A DNA stretch of 64,000 bases from Microbacterium karelineae (GTDB lineage Bacteria; Actinomycetota; Actinomycetes; Actinomycetales; Microbacteriaceae), in contig NZ_WFIX01000182.1 in NCBI RefSeq assembly GCF_009745985.1, positions 248,001 through 312,000 of the forward strand. The letters are read 5' to 3'. Each line of letters begins with the position of its first letter. Position 1 is the first letter of the stretch. The notes under the pieces were generated by a model. The model ran no database searches, was not told the origin of the DNA, and was given only the letters and a program-made list of their open reading frames with translations. Below, piece by piece: positions 8,437-17,493 of the stretch. A program made the position numbers and the translations under genes.

Positions 8437-9777
8437 TCAGTCCTCCACGACGTCGATGCCCTGCTGCGTGAGATCGTCGACGATCCACTCCTGCAGCCGT
8501 GGAGCGATGTCGACGGTCTCGATCTCTCCTGCGACGGCCGCTCCCCACAGATCCTGCAGCTCGGCGAACGCGCCCGCCCAGTTCGGGCCGTAGGTCCAGT
8601 CGCCCAGCTGGGTGTCGACCGCGCCCGTGACGACGTCGTTCCAGTCATCGGCGTGATCGCCGACGAGAGCCGTCGGCACCGTGTCGGCGACGTAGTCCGA
8701 CGGGTCGGCGAGCGCGGGGAAGTACGACAGGCCATTCTCCGGGTCGGCGAGCGCGGAGACGGATCCGCCCTCCGTCGAGAGCGCGTGTGCCGCGAAGACC
8801 GCGGCGTCGGAGTTCTCCGAGACGGTATTCACAGCGAAGACCCGCGTGAAGGCCGCGTTCGCGGGGTCACGCCCCTCCCAACGGAGGTTCGGTTCGGGAT
8901 CCCACTTCCCCAGCGCATCGACGAGCGTCGCCTGCATCCCCTTCGTCTGCCACGTCGACAGCTGACGGACCGCGATCTCGCCCTCGTCATACGACTGCAT
9001 CATCGCTGAGTACTCGGCGTAGGAGATCTTCGAGAACATGTCTCCCGCGAACGCCTCGTCGAAGTACTCTGCTGCGCGCCGGGTCTCGTCGCTGTCGACA
9101 TCGACGCGCCACGCGTCGCCCTCCAGGTCATACCACCTGGCCCCCGCCTCCCAGGCGAGATAGAGGAATCCCGTCGGGTCCTCGCCTGCGACGTTGAAGA
9201 TGCTGATCCCGTCCTCGGCCAACGTCTCGCCGACCTCGAGGAACCCCTCGTAGGTCTCGGGGTACTCGAGGTCGCGCTCGTCGAATATCTCGGCGTTGTA
9301 GATCATGAAGGTTGGGATATCGGCCGCGGGGACCGCCCATTGACGATCGCCGGTCGTGATCGCGTCGTTGACGACGTCCGAGTAGTCGCTCGCGATGCTG
9401 TCGTAGTACGCGCTGATATCGGTCGCGATGCCGTCCGCGATGAACGACGCGAGGTCCGCGGTCTGCGTGATGAACAGATCCGGCCCGTCCCCGGCCGCAT
9501 GCGCGTTGCGCACCGCCGTGTTGAGGTCGGTGTTCTCGCTGAAGGCAATCTGGATTCCCTCGTCCTCGTGCGCGGCGTTGAACGCGTCGATCGCAGGCTG
9601 GAGCGCCGCGTTGTCGTGCCAGATCTCGACGGTCGCCGGGTCACCTGTCCAGGTGTCGCCGACTTCGACGTCTGAGGCCGACTCACCGGCGGACCCCGGG
9701 TCAGACGACCCGCATCCCGCGAGAACGAGTGCGGGCACGAGACCGAGAGCCCCGACGACGCGTGTGCGGTTTCGCAT
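8437..9777 (-). CDS. Sugar-binding lipoprotein of the ABC importer
   Basis: 446 residues. The signal peptide ends in a lipobox, LVLAGC, so the mature protein is lipid-anchored outside the membrane. The body is a family-1 extracellular solute-binding protein (VEIWHDNAALQPAIDAFNAAH and a central ADIPTFMIYNAEIF hinge region). Start set at 9777 because GAGGAG lies 7-8 bases before it; the ATG at 9792 overlaps that site. It is the first gene of the transport operon, directly downstream of the twin LacI-type operator. The ligand is presumably an oligosaccharide from the lyase substrate. Confidence 0.93.
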   Translation of the reverse strand: MRNRTRVVGALGLVPALVLAGCGSSDPGSAGESASDVEVGDTWTGDPATVEIWHDNAALQPAIDAFNAAHEDEGIQIAFSENTDLNTAVRNAHAAGDGPDLFITQTADLASFIADGIATDISAYYDSIASDYSDVVNDAITTGDRQWAVPAADIPTFMIYNAEIFDERDLEYPETYEGFLEVGETLAEDGISIFNVAGEDPTGFLYLAWEAGARWYDLEGDAWRVDVDSDETRRAAEYFDEAFAGDMFSKISYAEYSAMMQSYDEGEIAVRQLSTWQTKGMQATLVDALGKWDPEPNLRWEGRDPANAAFTRVFAVNTVSENSDAAVFAAHALSTEGGSVSALADPENGLSYFPALADPSDYVADTVPTALVGDHADDWNDVVTGAVDTQLGDWTYGPNWAGAFAELQDLWGAAVAGEIETVDIAPRLQEWIVDDLTQQGIDVVED

Positions 9778-9860
9778 GTGTTGTCTCCTCATTGAGCGGT
9801 GGGCCAGCCAGTCGTCCGTGCGGGCCTTCAGTCCGGGCCGACGTGCGCGCCCTCGACGAT

Positions 9861-9896
9861 AGTAAACCTTTTCTGCACGTACAGTAAACCTTTACT
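9861..9896. promoter_or_regulatory. Twin LacI-type operators between the sugar operon and its regulator
   Basis: Two copies of AGTAAACCTTT stand at 9861 and 9883, 22 bases apart (about two helical turns). The second is a full palindrome, AGTAAA-CC-TTTACT (9883-9896); the first differs at one arm position (TTTTCT). They sit in the divergent gap between the binding-lipoprotein gene and the lacI-type gene, the expected place for sites bound by that repressor. Confidence 0.8.
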
Positions 9897-9937
9897 ACTC
9901 GCTTTGTCCAGCCCCGCCCGATCCAGAGGGAGCAACC

Positions 9938-10972
9938 GTGGCCGCCACCATCCACGACGTCGCACGCGCGGCGAACGTCTCGATCGCCACCGTCTCGCGG
10001 GTCCTCACCGGCAACTATCCCGTCGCAGAAGCGACGCGCGCGCGGGTGCTCGACGCGGTCAGGACGCTCGACTACTCGGCCAATCCCAACGCGCGCCGCC
10101 TCCGCGGGGCGGACCTGTCCCCCATCGCGGTCCTCCTGGGGAGCCTCACGGGCCCGTCATTCGCCGCGCTCGCCCAGGGCGTCGAGAGCGAGGCACGCGC
10201 GCGCGGCCGCATCTGCCTCATCGGAGCCACCGGAGGCGACGCGGATCGCGAGCTCGAGCTCGTCGAGCTCATGCGACGACAGCAGGCGGCCGCGATCGTT
10301 CTCCCCGGTGGCATGTGGCGCGACCGCGAACACCACGATCGCATGGCCCAGCACGCCGAAGCCCTCGCGCGCGCCGGCATGCGCCTCGTGTTCTGCGGAA
10401 ACCGCGTACTCAAGCGAGACGTCGGGGACACGATCGCCATCCGCTACGACAACGAAGGCGGCGCTGAGCGAATCGCCGCGCGCGTGGGAGCCGCCGGTCA
10501 TCGCAGCGTCCTGATCATGCCCGGTCTGACCGCAGGCGACACGGCCTCCCAGCGCCTCCGTGGATTCCAGCGCGCGCTCGACGCTGCCGGCGCGTCCGTG
10601 TACGCCGTGCGGGAGACGGTCTTCGATCGGGATCCGGCCCGCGAGATGATGCTCGCGGTCCTCGACGAGAGTTCGCGAGACGGCGGCCGACTCCCTTTCA
10701 CCGCCGTCGTGTGCGGCACCGACCAGATGGCCATCGGCGTGCTCGAGGCACTCCGCGAACGCGGCATCCGATGCCCCGAAGACGTCTCCGTCACGGGTTT
10801 CGACGATGTGCCCGCCGCGCGCGACCTGAACCCGGCGCTGACGACGGTCCGGATCCCCTACGAGGAGATGGGAGTCCTCGCGGTACGCCGCGCGCTCGAC
10901 GGGGCGCCCGACGCACCGTCGACGCTACCGGTCGACGTCATCGAGCGCTCGTCGCTCGCCGCACCTCGCTGA
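9938..10972 (+). CDS. LacI-family transcriptional repressor
   Basis: 344 residues. The N-terminal helix-turn-helix and hinge read TIHDVARAANVSIATVSRVL, followed by the periplasmic-binding-protein-like sugar domain with the typical CGTDQMAIGVLEAL and VTGFDDVPAA segments near the end. Start is GTG at 9938 behind GAGGGAG. It is divergent from the sugar operon, with two AGTAAA-type palindromes in between, so it probably represses that operon and itself until an inducer sugar binds. Confidence 0.95.
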   Translation: MAATIHDVARAANVSIATVSRVLTGNYPVAEATRARVLDAVRTLDYSANPNARRLRGADLSPIAVLLGSLTGPSFAALAQGVESEARARGRICLIGATGGDADRELELVELMRRQQAAAIVLPGGMWRDREHHDRMAQHAEALARAGMRLVFCGNRVLKRDVGDTIAIRYDNEGGAERIAARVGAAGHRSVLIMPGLTAGDTASQRLRGFQRALDAAGASVYAVRETVFDRDPAREMMLAVLDESSRDGGRLPFTAVVCGTDQMAIGVLEALRERGIRCPEDVSVTGFDDVPAARDLNPALTTVRIPYEEMGVLAVRRALDGAPDAPSTLPVDVIERSSLAAPR

Positions 10973-11003
10973 GAGACGACCTCGGCGCGTACGGAGCCCC
11001 GCC

Positions 11004-12239
11004 TCACACCTTCTTGACGACGGCGTTCTTCTGCACGAGCACGATGCCGCTCGGCGTCACGGTGAAGCCGCGCGCGGCGTCGGCCTCGCGATCGACGCCG
11101 ATCGACGCACCGGCCTCCACGACGACGTTCTTGTCGAGGATCGCGCGCCGGATGGTCGCGCCGGGCTTGATGCGGGCGTCTTCGAAGACGATCGAGTCGT
11201 TCACGTGCGCGCCCGACTCGACGATGCCGCCGGCCCCCAGGACGCTGCGCTCGATGTGGGCGCCGGAGATCACGCTGCCGCCCGCCACGATCGAGTCGAT
11301 CACGGTGCTCAGAGTGCCGCGCGCATCCCGCGTGAACTTCGCGGGCGGCATGTTCACCTGCTGGGTGAAGATCGGCCACTCCTGGTTGTAGAGGTTGAAC
11401 ACGGGCAGGACCGAGATGAGGTCCTGGTGGGCCTCGAAGTACGAGTCGATCGTCCCGACGTCGCGCCAGTAGTCGTGGTCGCGCTCGGACGAGCCGGGGA
11501 CGGTGTTGCGCACCATGTCGTAGACGCCCGCCGTGCCGCGCGCGACGAGCGCCGGGATGATGTCGCCGCCCATGTCGTGCTTCGACTGCGGGTCCTCACC
11601 GTCGCGCAGGACGGCGTCGATGAGCGCGTCGGCCGTGAAGATGTAGTTGCCCATCGAGGCGAGAACCTCGTTCGGCGCGTCCGGGAGTCCCACCGGATCC
11701 TGCGGCTTCTCGAGGAAGCGGTGGATGCGCTCGGGATCGCTCGGGTCGACCTCGATCACGCCGAACTGGTCGGCGAGGGAGATCGGCTGACGGATCGCCG
11801 CGACAGTCGCCTCGGCGCCCGACGCGATATGTGCGTCGAGCATCTGGCTGAAGTCCATGCGATACACGTGATCGGCGCCGACCACCGCGATGTAGTCCGG
11901 CCGCTCGTCGTAGACGAGGTTGAGGTTCTGCAGGATCGCGTCTGCGGACCCCTGGAACCATCGCTTTCCCAGCCGCTGCTGTGCGGGCACGGACGCGATG
12001 TACGAGCCGAGCAGCCCGTTCGTGTTCCACACCTGGGAGATATGTCGGTCGAGGCTGTGCGACTTGTACTGCGTGAGGACGACGATCTGACGCAGCCCCG
12101 AATTGATGAGATTCGACAGGGCGAAGTCGATGAGCCGATACTGTGCGCCGAACGGCACGGCCGGTTTGGCCCGCAGCTCCGTCAAGGGCATCAGTCGCTT
12201 TCCCTCGCCACCTGCGAGGACGATCCCGAAGAGCTTCAT
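11004..12239 (-). CDS. glgC: Glucose-1-phosphate adenylyltransferase
   Basis: 411 residues, normal family length. It makes ADP-glucose from ATP and glucose-1-phosphate, the first step of glycogen synthesis. The nucleotidyltransferase signature [11 protein letters not shown] is at residues 8-18, followed by [19 protein letters not shown]; the C-terminal third is a left-handed beta-helix of hexapeptide repeats. Start at 12239 ([13 protein letters not shown]) fits the family and has TACGGT six bases upstream, a leaderless -10 pattern; the longer frame to 12281 adds residues without family support. It is divergent from glgA, 110 bases away. Confidence 0.95.
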   Translation of the reverse strand: MKLFGIVLAGGEGKRLMPLTELRAKPAVPFGAQYRLIDFALSNLINSGLRQIVVLTQYKSHSLDRHISQVWNTNGLLGSYIASVPAQQRLGKRWFQGSADAILQNLNLVYDERPDYIAVVGADHVYRMDFSQMLDAHIASGAEATVAAIRQPISLADQFGVIEVDPSDPERIHRFLEKPQDPVGLPDAPNEVLASMGNYIFTADALIDAVLRDGEDPQSKHDMGGDIIPALVARGTAGVYDMVRNTVPGSSERDHDYWRDVGTIDSYFEAHQDLISVLPVFNLYNQEWPIFTQQVNMPPAKFTRDARGTLSTVIDSIVAGGSVISGAHIERSVLGAGGIVESGAHVNDSIVFEDARIKPGATIRRAILDKNVVVEAGASIGVDREADAARGFTVTPSGIVLVQKNAVVKKV

Positions 12240-12349
12240 GGCCACACCGTAGGACGATTGCGCCGCGAGGGCCAGACCCAATCTCTGATCACGCGTGTCG
12301 GCCGATCCGGGTCTTCCTCTGTGGGCACGGCGGGTCTAGGTTGAGGGGC

Positions 12350-13546
12350 ATGCGAGTCGACGTCCTCTCACGCGAATATCCCCCCGAGATCTACGGCGGA
12401 GCCGGCGTGCACGTCGCCGAGCTCGTGAAGGCGCTGCGGCACGGCGGCCTCGACGCCGTCGTGCGCACCTTCGGCGCCGAGCGCGACGAGCCGTCGACGT
12501 TCTCGTACGGCACGCCCGCTGAGCTCGCCGATGCGAACGGCGCGCTCCAGGCGATGGGGACCGACCTCGCGATCGCCCGCGACGTCGCGGGGGCCGACCT
12601 CGTGCACTCCCACACCTGGTACGCGAACTTCGCGGGCCGCGTCGCGAAGCTGCTGCACGGGATCCCCCACGTCGCGACGGCGCACAGCCTCGAGCCGCTG
12701 CGCCCGTGGAAGGCCGAGCAGCTCGGCGGCGGGTATCGCCTCTCGAGCTGGATCGAACGCGAGTCGCTCACCTCGGCCGACGCCGTCGTCGCCGTCAGCG
12801 AGGGCATGCGCCGCGACCTGCTGCGCGTCTACCCCGACCTCGACCCGGAGCGCGTGAAGGTCGTCTACAACGGCATCGACCTCGCCGGATGGACCCGCGT
12901 CTCGGACGGCGACGCCGTGCGCGCCCTGGGCGTGGATCCGGACCGCCCGTCGGTCGTGTTCGTCGGGCGGATCACGCGACAGAAGGGGCTCCCCTATCTG
13001 CTGCGCGCCGCCCGCCTCCTGCCGCCCGAGGTGCAGGTCGTGCTGTGCGCGGGCGCTCCCGACACGCCGGAGATCATGGCGGAGGTCGAGGGCCTCGTCG
13101 CCGAGCTGCGCACCGAGCGCGACGGCGTCGTGTGGATCGACCGGCACCTGCCGCGACCCGAGCTGTGCGCGCTGCTGAGCGCCGCGACGACCTTCGTCTG
13201 CCCGTCGGTGTACGAGCCGCTCGGGATCGTCAACCTCGAGGCGATGGCCTGCGGCGCGCCCGTCGTGGGGACCCGCACGGGCGGGATCCCCGAGGTCGTG
13301 GCCGACGGCGTGACCGGCACGATCGTCCCGATCGACCAGGTCGACGACGGCACGGGCACACCGCTCGACCCCGACCGCTTCGTGTCGGACCTCGCGCAGG
13401 CGCTCACCGAGATGGTCTCGGACCCGGCCCGCGCGCGCGAACTGGGCGAGGCGGGGCGCGCCCGCGCGGAACGCGAGTTCTCGTGGACGGCGATCGCCGA
13501 GCGCACGAGCGCGCTCTACGCGGAGGTGCTCGCCGCGGCCAGCTGA
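12350..13546 (+). CDS. glgA: Glycogen synthase / alpha-maltose-1-phosphate synthase, actinobacterial GlgA/GlgM type
   Basis: 398 residues, GT4-fold glycosyltransferase using ADP-glucose. The N-terminal glycine-rich acceptor loop is EIYGGAGVHVAELV; the C-terminal nucleotide-sugar site has the E-x7-E motif in YEPLGIVNLEAMACG. The short length matches the corynebacterial/mycobacterial type, some members of which (GlgM) make maltose-1-phosphate rather than elongating glycogen; sequence alone does not settle this. Start at 12350 has TAGGTT seven bases upstream, consistent with leaderless transcription. It is divergent from glgC, which supplies its substrate. Confidence 0.92.
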   Translation: MRVDVLSREYPPEIYGGAGVHVAELVKALRHGGLDAVVRTFGAERDEPSTFSYGTPAELADANGALQAMGTDLAIARDVAGADLVHSHTWYANFAGRVAKLLHGIPHVATAHSLEPLRPWKAEQLGGGYRLSSWIERESLTSADAVVAVSEGMRRDLLRVYPDLDPERVKVVYNGIDLAGWTRVSDGDAVRALGVDPDRPSVVFVGRITRQKGLPYLLRAARLLPPEVQVVLCAGAPDTPEIMAEVEGLVAELRTERDGVVWIDRHLPRPELCALLSAATTFVCPSVYEPLGIVNLEAMACGAPVVGTRTGGIPEVVADGVTGTIVPIDQVDDGTGTPLDPDRFVSDLAQALTEMVSDPARARELGEAGRARAEREFSWTAIAERTSALYAEVLAAAS

Positions 13547-13553
13547 CTGACCG

Positions 13554-14225
13554 TCAGCGGCGCAGGATCCGCCGGGCGAGCGCGTTGCCGATCGCCTGGA
13601 CGATCTGCGTGACGATGATGATCGCGACGAGCGCGCTGACGATGACGACCCAGTCGTTCTGGCGCTGGCCGTACGCGATCGCCCAGTTGCCGACGCCCAG
13701 CCCGCCGATCATGCCGGCGACCGCCGACATGTCGATGATCGCGATCGTCGCGAACGCGTAACCGAGGATCAGCGGGCCGAGGCCCTCCGGCAGGATGACC
13801 GTGAGGATGATGCGCCACGGTCCCGCACCCATCGCCCGCGCGGCCTCGATGACGCCGTCGTCGACCGTGACGAGGTTCTGCTCGACGATGCGCGCGATGC
13901 CGAACGTCGCGGCGACCGAGATCGCGAAGATCGCCGCCGTGTTGCCGATGCCCGTGCCGAGCACGGTGCGGGCGAGCGGCTGCAGCGCCGCGAGGAGGAT
14001 GATGAACGGGATCGGCCGGAAGGTGTTGACGAGCAGGTTCAGCACGCCGAAGACGACGGGCTGCTGCAGGATCCCGCCGCGCCGCGTGACCGTGAGGGCG
14101 ACGCCCACGACGAGCCCCGCGACGCCGCCGAAGACGAGTGCGGCCGAGACGAGCCACAGCGTGATGCCCGTCTGCTCGATGACGTCGGGAAGGATCTCCA
14201 CGATGTCGTCCGGCAGCCCGCTCAC
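13554..14225 (-). CDS. metI: Methionine-type ABC transporter permease
   Basis: 223 residues, five to six membrane helices, with the ATPase-contact loop EAARAMGAGPWRIILTVILPE. The segment NTFRPIPFIILLAALQPL is typical of MetI. It lies downstream of metN with an ATGA overlap and forms the channel of the MetNIQ importer for methionine (L- and D-). Last gene of the operon; its stop faces glgA seven bases away. Confidence 0.94.
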   Translation of the reverse strand: MSGLPDDIVEILPDVIEQTGITLWLVSAALVFGGVAGLVVGVALTVTRRGGILQQPVVFGVLNLLVNTFRPIPFIILLAALQPLARTVLGTGIGNTAAIFAISVAATFGIARIVEQNLVTVDDGVIEAARAMGAGPWRIILTVILPEGLGPLILGYAFATIAIIDMSAVAGMIGGLGVGNWAIAYGQRQNDWVVIVSALVAIIIVTQIVQAIGNALARRILRR

Positions 14226-15253
14226 GCCGTCACCTCCGAGATCGCGACACCGGATCCGATGCCCCCGAGGGCCGCGCGGACCGCCTCCTCGTCGCCGCGG
14301 ACGGCGATCGTCAGCAGGCCGTAGACGCGGCCCTGGATGTCGTCGACGCCGCCGTGGACGAGGTTGAAGTCGACGCCCGCCCGCGCGAGCGCGCCGAACA
14401 CCCGCGCCTCGGATACGCCCTCGTCCGTGAACGAGATCGTGAAGAGCCGGCCATCGTGCTTCCGCCGCAGCTCGGCGAGGGCGTCCCCCTCGGGCAGGGC
14501 GCGCACGACCGTCCGGACGAACCGGGTGGCCGTATCGGTGCGCGGCCGCGTGAAGACGTCGTAGGTGTCCCCCGACTCGACGACGCGACCGCGCTCCATG
14601 ACGGCGACGCGGTTCGCGATGCGCGCGATGACGTCCATCTCGTGAGTGATGACGACGATCGTGATGCCGAGCTCGCGGTTCACGCGGCTCAGCAGCGCGA
14701 GGACCTCGTCGGTCGTCTCGGGATCGAGCGCGCTCGTGGCCTCGTCGGCGAGCAGGATCGCCGGATCCGCCGCGAGCGCCCGCGCGATCCCGACGCGCTG
14801 CTGCTGCCCACCCGACAGCTGCTCGGGATACGCGTCGGCCCGATCCGCCAGCCCGACGAAGTCGAGCAGCTCGGCGACGCGGCGCGCGCGCTCCGCGCGC
14901 GGAACCCGGGCGACCTCCAGCGGATAGGCCACGTTGCCGCGGATCGTGCGCGAGCGCAGCAGGTTGAAGCGCTGGAAGATCATGCCGATCCCCTGGCGCA
15001 CCCGGCGCAGCCGACGCGCCGAGATGGACGCGATGTCGACGCCGTCGATGTCGACGGATCCGGCCGTGACGGGCTCGAGGCCGTTCATGAGCCGCACGAG
15101 CGTCGACTTGCCCGCGCCCGAGTATCCGATGATGCCGAACACGTCGCCGCGTTCGATCTCGAGCGACACCCCGTCGACGGCTGTGACGGTCTCGCCTCCC
15201 CGCCGGCGCGGCGGGTAGGCCTTCGTCACGTCTCTCAGGGTGATGTGCGCCAT
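14222..15253 (-). CDS. metN: Methionine-type ABC transporter ATP-binding protein
   Basis: 343 residues. Walker A GYSGAGKST, signature LSGGQQQRVGIARAL, Walker B ILLADEAT and the switch His in VITHEMD are all present. The last 75 residues form the ferredoxin-like NIL domain that binds methionine and inhibits transport in MetN. Start at 15253 is the first codon of the conserved MAHITLRDVTKAY; the frame continues upstream only as an antiphase reading of metQ. It lies 2 bases after the metQ stop and overlaps metI. Confidence 0.95.
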   Translation of the reverse strand: MAHITLRDVTKAYPPRRRGGETVTAVDGVSLEIERGDVFGIIGYSGAGKSTLVRLMNGLEPVTAGSVDIDGVDIASISARRLRRVRQGIGMIFQRFNLLRSRTIRGNVAYPLEVARVPRAERARRVAELLDFVGLADRADAYPEQLSGGQQQRVGIARALAADPAILLADEATSALDPETTDEVLALLSRVNRELGITIVVITHEMDVIARIANRVAVMERGRVVESGDTYDVFTRPRTDTATRFVRTVVRALPEGDALAELRRKHDGRLFTISFTDEGVSEARVFGALARAGVDFNLVHGGVDDIQGRVYGLLTIAVRGDEEAVRAALGGIGSGVAISEVTA

Positions 15254-15255
15254 CG

Positions 15256-16164
15256 TCAGTCGGCCGCGCCCCGGATGTCCTCCTCGACGTCTGCGAGCGA
15301 CGCCTGCAGGTCCTCTCGCGGCGTGGTCGCGGGGATGGCGGTGCCGCCGCTCGTCTCGAGCACGCCCGCGATGACCTCGTCGCTCGACTGGTAGATCTCG
15401 ACGAGCTGGTTCAGCACCTCGTCGTCGACGTCGGCGGCGCGGGTCGCGAAGATGTTCACGTACGGCAGCGCCGACGGGTCCGACGGGTCGTCGGTCACGA
15501 TCGCGTCGTCGCTCGTCAGCCCCGCGGCCTCGAGGAAGTCGTTGTTGATGACGGCGGCGGCCGCGTCGGGAAGCGACGGGGCGATGAGCGCCGCGTCGAG
15601 GGCCTTGACCTCGACGCTCGACTCGTCCGCGATCACGTCGTCCAGCGTCGAAAACGGGCTGCCGCCGTCCTCCAGGGCCACGAGCCCGGCCGACTGCAGG
15701 ACGAGCAGGGCGCGCGCCTGGTTCGTCGTGTCGTTCGGCACGAGAACGGACTCCCCGTCGGGGATGTCGGCGACGTCGTCGTACTCGGCCGAGTACAGGC
15801 CCAGCGGATACGTCACGGTCGCGCCGATCGGCTGCAGGTCCTCGTCCGCGGCGACGTTGTAGTCGGCGAGGTAGATGACGTGCTGGAACTGATTGATGTC
15901 GAGCTCGCCCTCCGTGAGGGCGGGGTTCGGCTGCGTGTACTCGGTGAAGTCGATGATGTCGACCGAGATGTCCTCGGCCGCCGCGGCCTCGACATACGTC
16001 TCCCAGTACGGGTCGCTCGCGCCCACGACGCCCATCCGCACGGGGTTCGCCTCGCTGCCGAGCTCGGCGTCGGCGGTTTCGCCGGCTCCGCCGGGCGCGC
16101 ATCCGGCGAGCGCGAGGATGCCGATGGCGGACAGGGAGGCCACGGTGCGGGCGCGGAAGGTCAT
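15256..16164 (-). CDS. metQ: Methionine-binding lipoprotein, NlpA/MetQ family
   Basis: 302 residues with a lipobox (LALAGC) and the NlpA-family body: VRMGVVGASDPYWETY, TQPNPALTEGELDINQFQH and YPLGLYS. It captures the ligand outside the membrane for MetNI. Start at 16164 follows GAGGAG. No S-box (SAM) riboswitch or other recognisable leader is visible in the 100 bases upstream; those bases hold a GC-rich hairpin instead. The Glu/Asp-rich surface is usual for high-GC actinobacteria. Confidence 0.93.
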   Translation of the reverse strand: MTFRARTVASLSAIGILALAGCAPGGAGETADAELGSEANPVRMGVVGASDPYWETYVEAAAAEDISVDIIDFTEYTQPNPALTEGELDINQFQHVIYLADYNVAADEDLQPIGATVTYPLGLYSAEYDDVADIPDGESVLVPNDTTNQARALLVLQSAGLVALEDGGSPFSTLDDVIADESSVEVKALDAALIAPSLPDAAAAVINNDFLEAAGLTSDDAIVTDDPSDPSALPYVNIFATRAADVDDEVLNQLVEIYQSSDEVIAGVLETSGGTAIPATTPREDLQASLADVEEDIRGAAD

Positions 16165-16204
16165 GTTGTGCTCCTCGGGTCAAGGGGCATCGACTGTACG
16201 CAGA

Positions 16205-16260
16205 CGCGCGGGTGCGACGCGAACCGGGGCGACATACGGCGCAACGCGGCGCCCCGCGCG
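16205..16260. repeat. GC-rich inverted repeat upstream of metQ
   Basis: CGCGCGGGTGCG at 16205-16216 pairs with GCGCCCCGCGCG near 16249-16260 with one mismatch or bulge, enclosing a GC-rich loop. It lies between the end of the SseB-like gene and metQ, both on the minus strand, so it may end transcription of the former. The arm shares CGCGGGTGC with the hairpins at 591 and 29598. Confidence 0.5.
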
Positions 16261-16264
16261 ATCG

Positions 16265-17443
16265 TCAGGCCTGCGTGTCGAGCCCCGTGTCGCCCGCCTC
16301 GTCGGCCAGCGCGAGCACAGGGTCGAGCTCGTCGCGCGTGAGGGTGATGAGCGGACCGGCGGGGTCGATGAGGATGCCGCCGAGCTCCGGGTGGTCGACG
16401 AGCACCTTCGCGACCTTCTCGACGCCGAACGGCAGGGCGCGCTCGCTGCGGCCCTGCGCCACGACCTCGAGGGGGTGGGAGTACACCTGCAGCAGTCGGG
16501 TGCCGTTCGCGAGGCGCGCCTCCGCGATGCCCATCTTCTTCTCGTCCTGCGGCGACGGGCCGACCGCGACCCACAGCGGAGGGCGCTCGGAGAGGATCGA
16601 GGCGACCTTCTTGGGCGTGTCGGTCTCCCGCGGCTGCGCGAGCGCCGTCTTCACGCGCAGCGTCGGATCCGCCTGCTCGCGGGCGCGCTCGAGCACCTCC
16701 CGCGGGAGCACGATGCGGTGGGGCGCCGAGGCGTTGTCGACGATGAGGCCGTCGAAGTCGTTGTCGATCATGTGCCCGAGGATCAGCGGCACGGGCTGGG
16801 CGACCGCCGACGTCTGGGTGTTGCCGTCGGCCTGCACCGCGTCGCGCAGCGTCCTGCCCGAGCTGAAGACGAGCATGTAGTTCTTGTCGCCGTTGCGTGC
16901 GACGCCGAACGACAGGGTCGCCTTGCCGTCCTCCTGCATCTGCTCGCGGACATCGCCCGTGACGCGCAGGAAGATGTGCCCCTGCAGCAGCTGGCGGGCG
17001 ACGCCGAGCAGCTGCTGCGGCGTCGGCTTCTCGGGCAGCGCCGCGAGGGCGTCGCGCAGGAGCGTGTTGTCGCGCAGCCCCTTGACCGTCTCGACGTCGT
17101 TCGGGGGCGCGGCGGGCGCGAGCGGCAGCTCGCGCGGGGGCACGGGCCGCCCGCCTTCAGGGGCGGGCGTCGCCGATGCGGGGCGCTTGGTGAAGGCCTG
17201 CGGCCCGTCGGCCGGATTCGGGCGCTGCGCCGGCTTGTCCGCGGGCGAGCCGACCTCGGGGCCCGACGGCGCGCCGACGCCCTGGAAGGCCGAGAACGAG
17301 ATGCTGACGTCCGGGGACGAGCTCGGCGCATCCGACTGCGCGGGCTCGGCGGCGTCGCTATCCGGCGTCTGCGGTTCCTCTCGCTGGGGCTCGGCCGACT
17401 CGTCGTCGCCGCCGGACTTCTTCTTACGCGAGAAAAGACCCAT
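16265..17443 (-). CDS. SseB-family protein with two SseB-like domains
   Basis: 392 residues. A charged, Pro/Ser-rich N-terminal 110 residues starting MGLFSRKKK looks disordered. Two SseB-type alpha/beta domains follow: one at about 115-240 (LRDALAALPEKPTPQQLL to DGLIVDNASAPHRIVLPREV) and one at about 270-375 (WVAVGPSPQDEKKMG to GGILIDPAGPLITLTRDEL). SseB was described in enterobacteria for enhanced serine sensitivity; its biochemical role is not established. Start at 17443 has TACCCT six bases upstream, a leaderless pattern. No functional link with metQ or pcrA is evident. Confidence 0.82.
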   Translation of the reverse strand: MGLFSRKKKSGGDDESAEPQREEPQTPDSDAAEPAQSDAPSSSPDVSISFSAFQGVGAPSGPEVGSPADKPAQRPNPADGPQAFTKRPASATPAPEGGRPVPPRELPLAPAAPPNDVETVKGLRDNTLLRDALAALPEKPTPQQLLGVARQLLQGHIFLRVTGDVREQMQEDGKATLSFGVARNGDKNYMLVFSSGRTLRDAVQADGNTQTSAVAQPVPLILGHMIDNDFDGLIVDNASAPHRIVLPREVLERAREQADPTLRVKTALAQPRETDTPKKVASILSERPPLWVAVGPSPQDEKKMGIAEARLANGTRLLQVYSHPLEVVAQGRSERALPFGVEKVAKVLVDHPELGGILIDPAGPLITLTRDELDPVLALADEAGDTGLDTQA

Positions 17444-17493
17444 GTCCCCAGGGTACGTGGGTCGCGGAGGTGCGTCGCGCCCGGGAGCTCCCG

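Noticed and set aside
16165-16264. Possible SAM riboswitch upstream of metQ
   Set aside because: No S-box, SAM-II or SAM-IV-like motif recognised; only a GC-rich hairpin is present.
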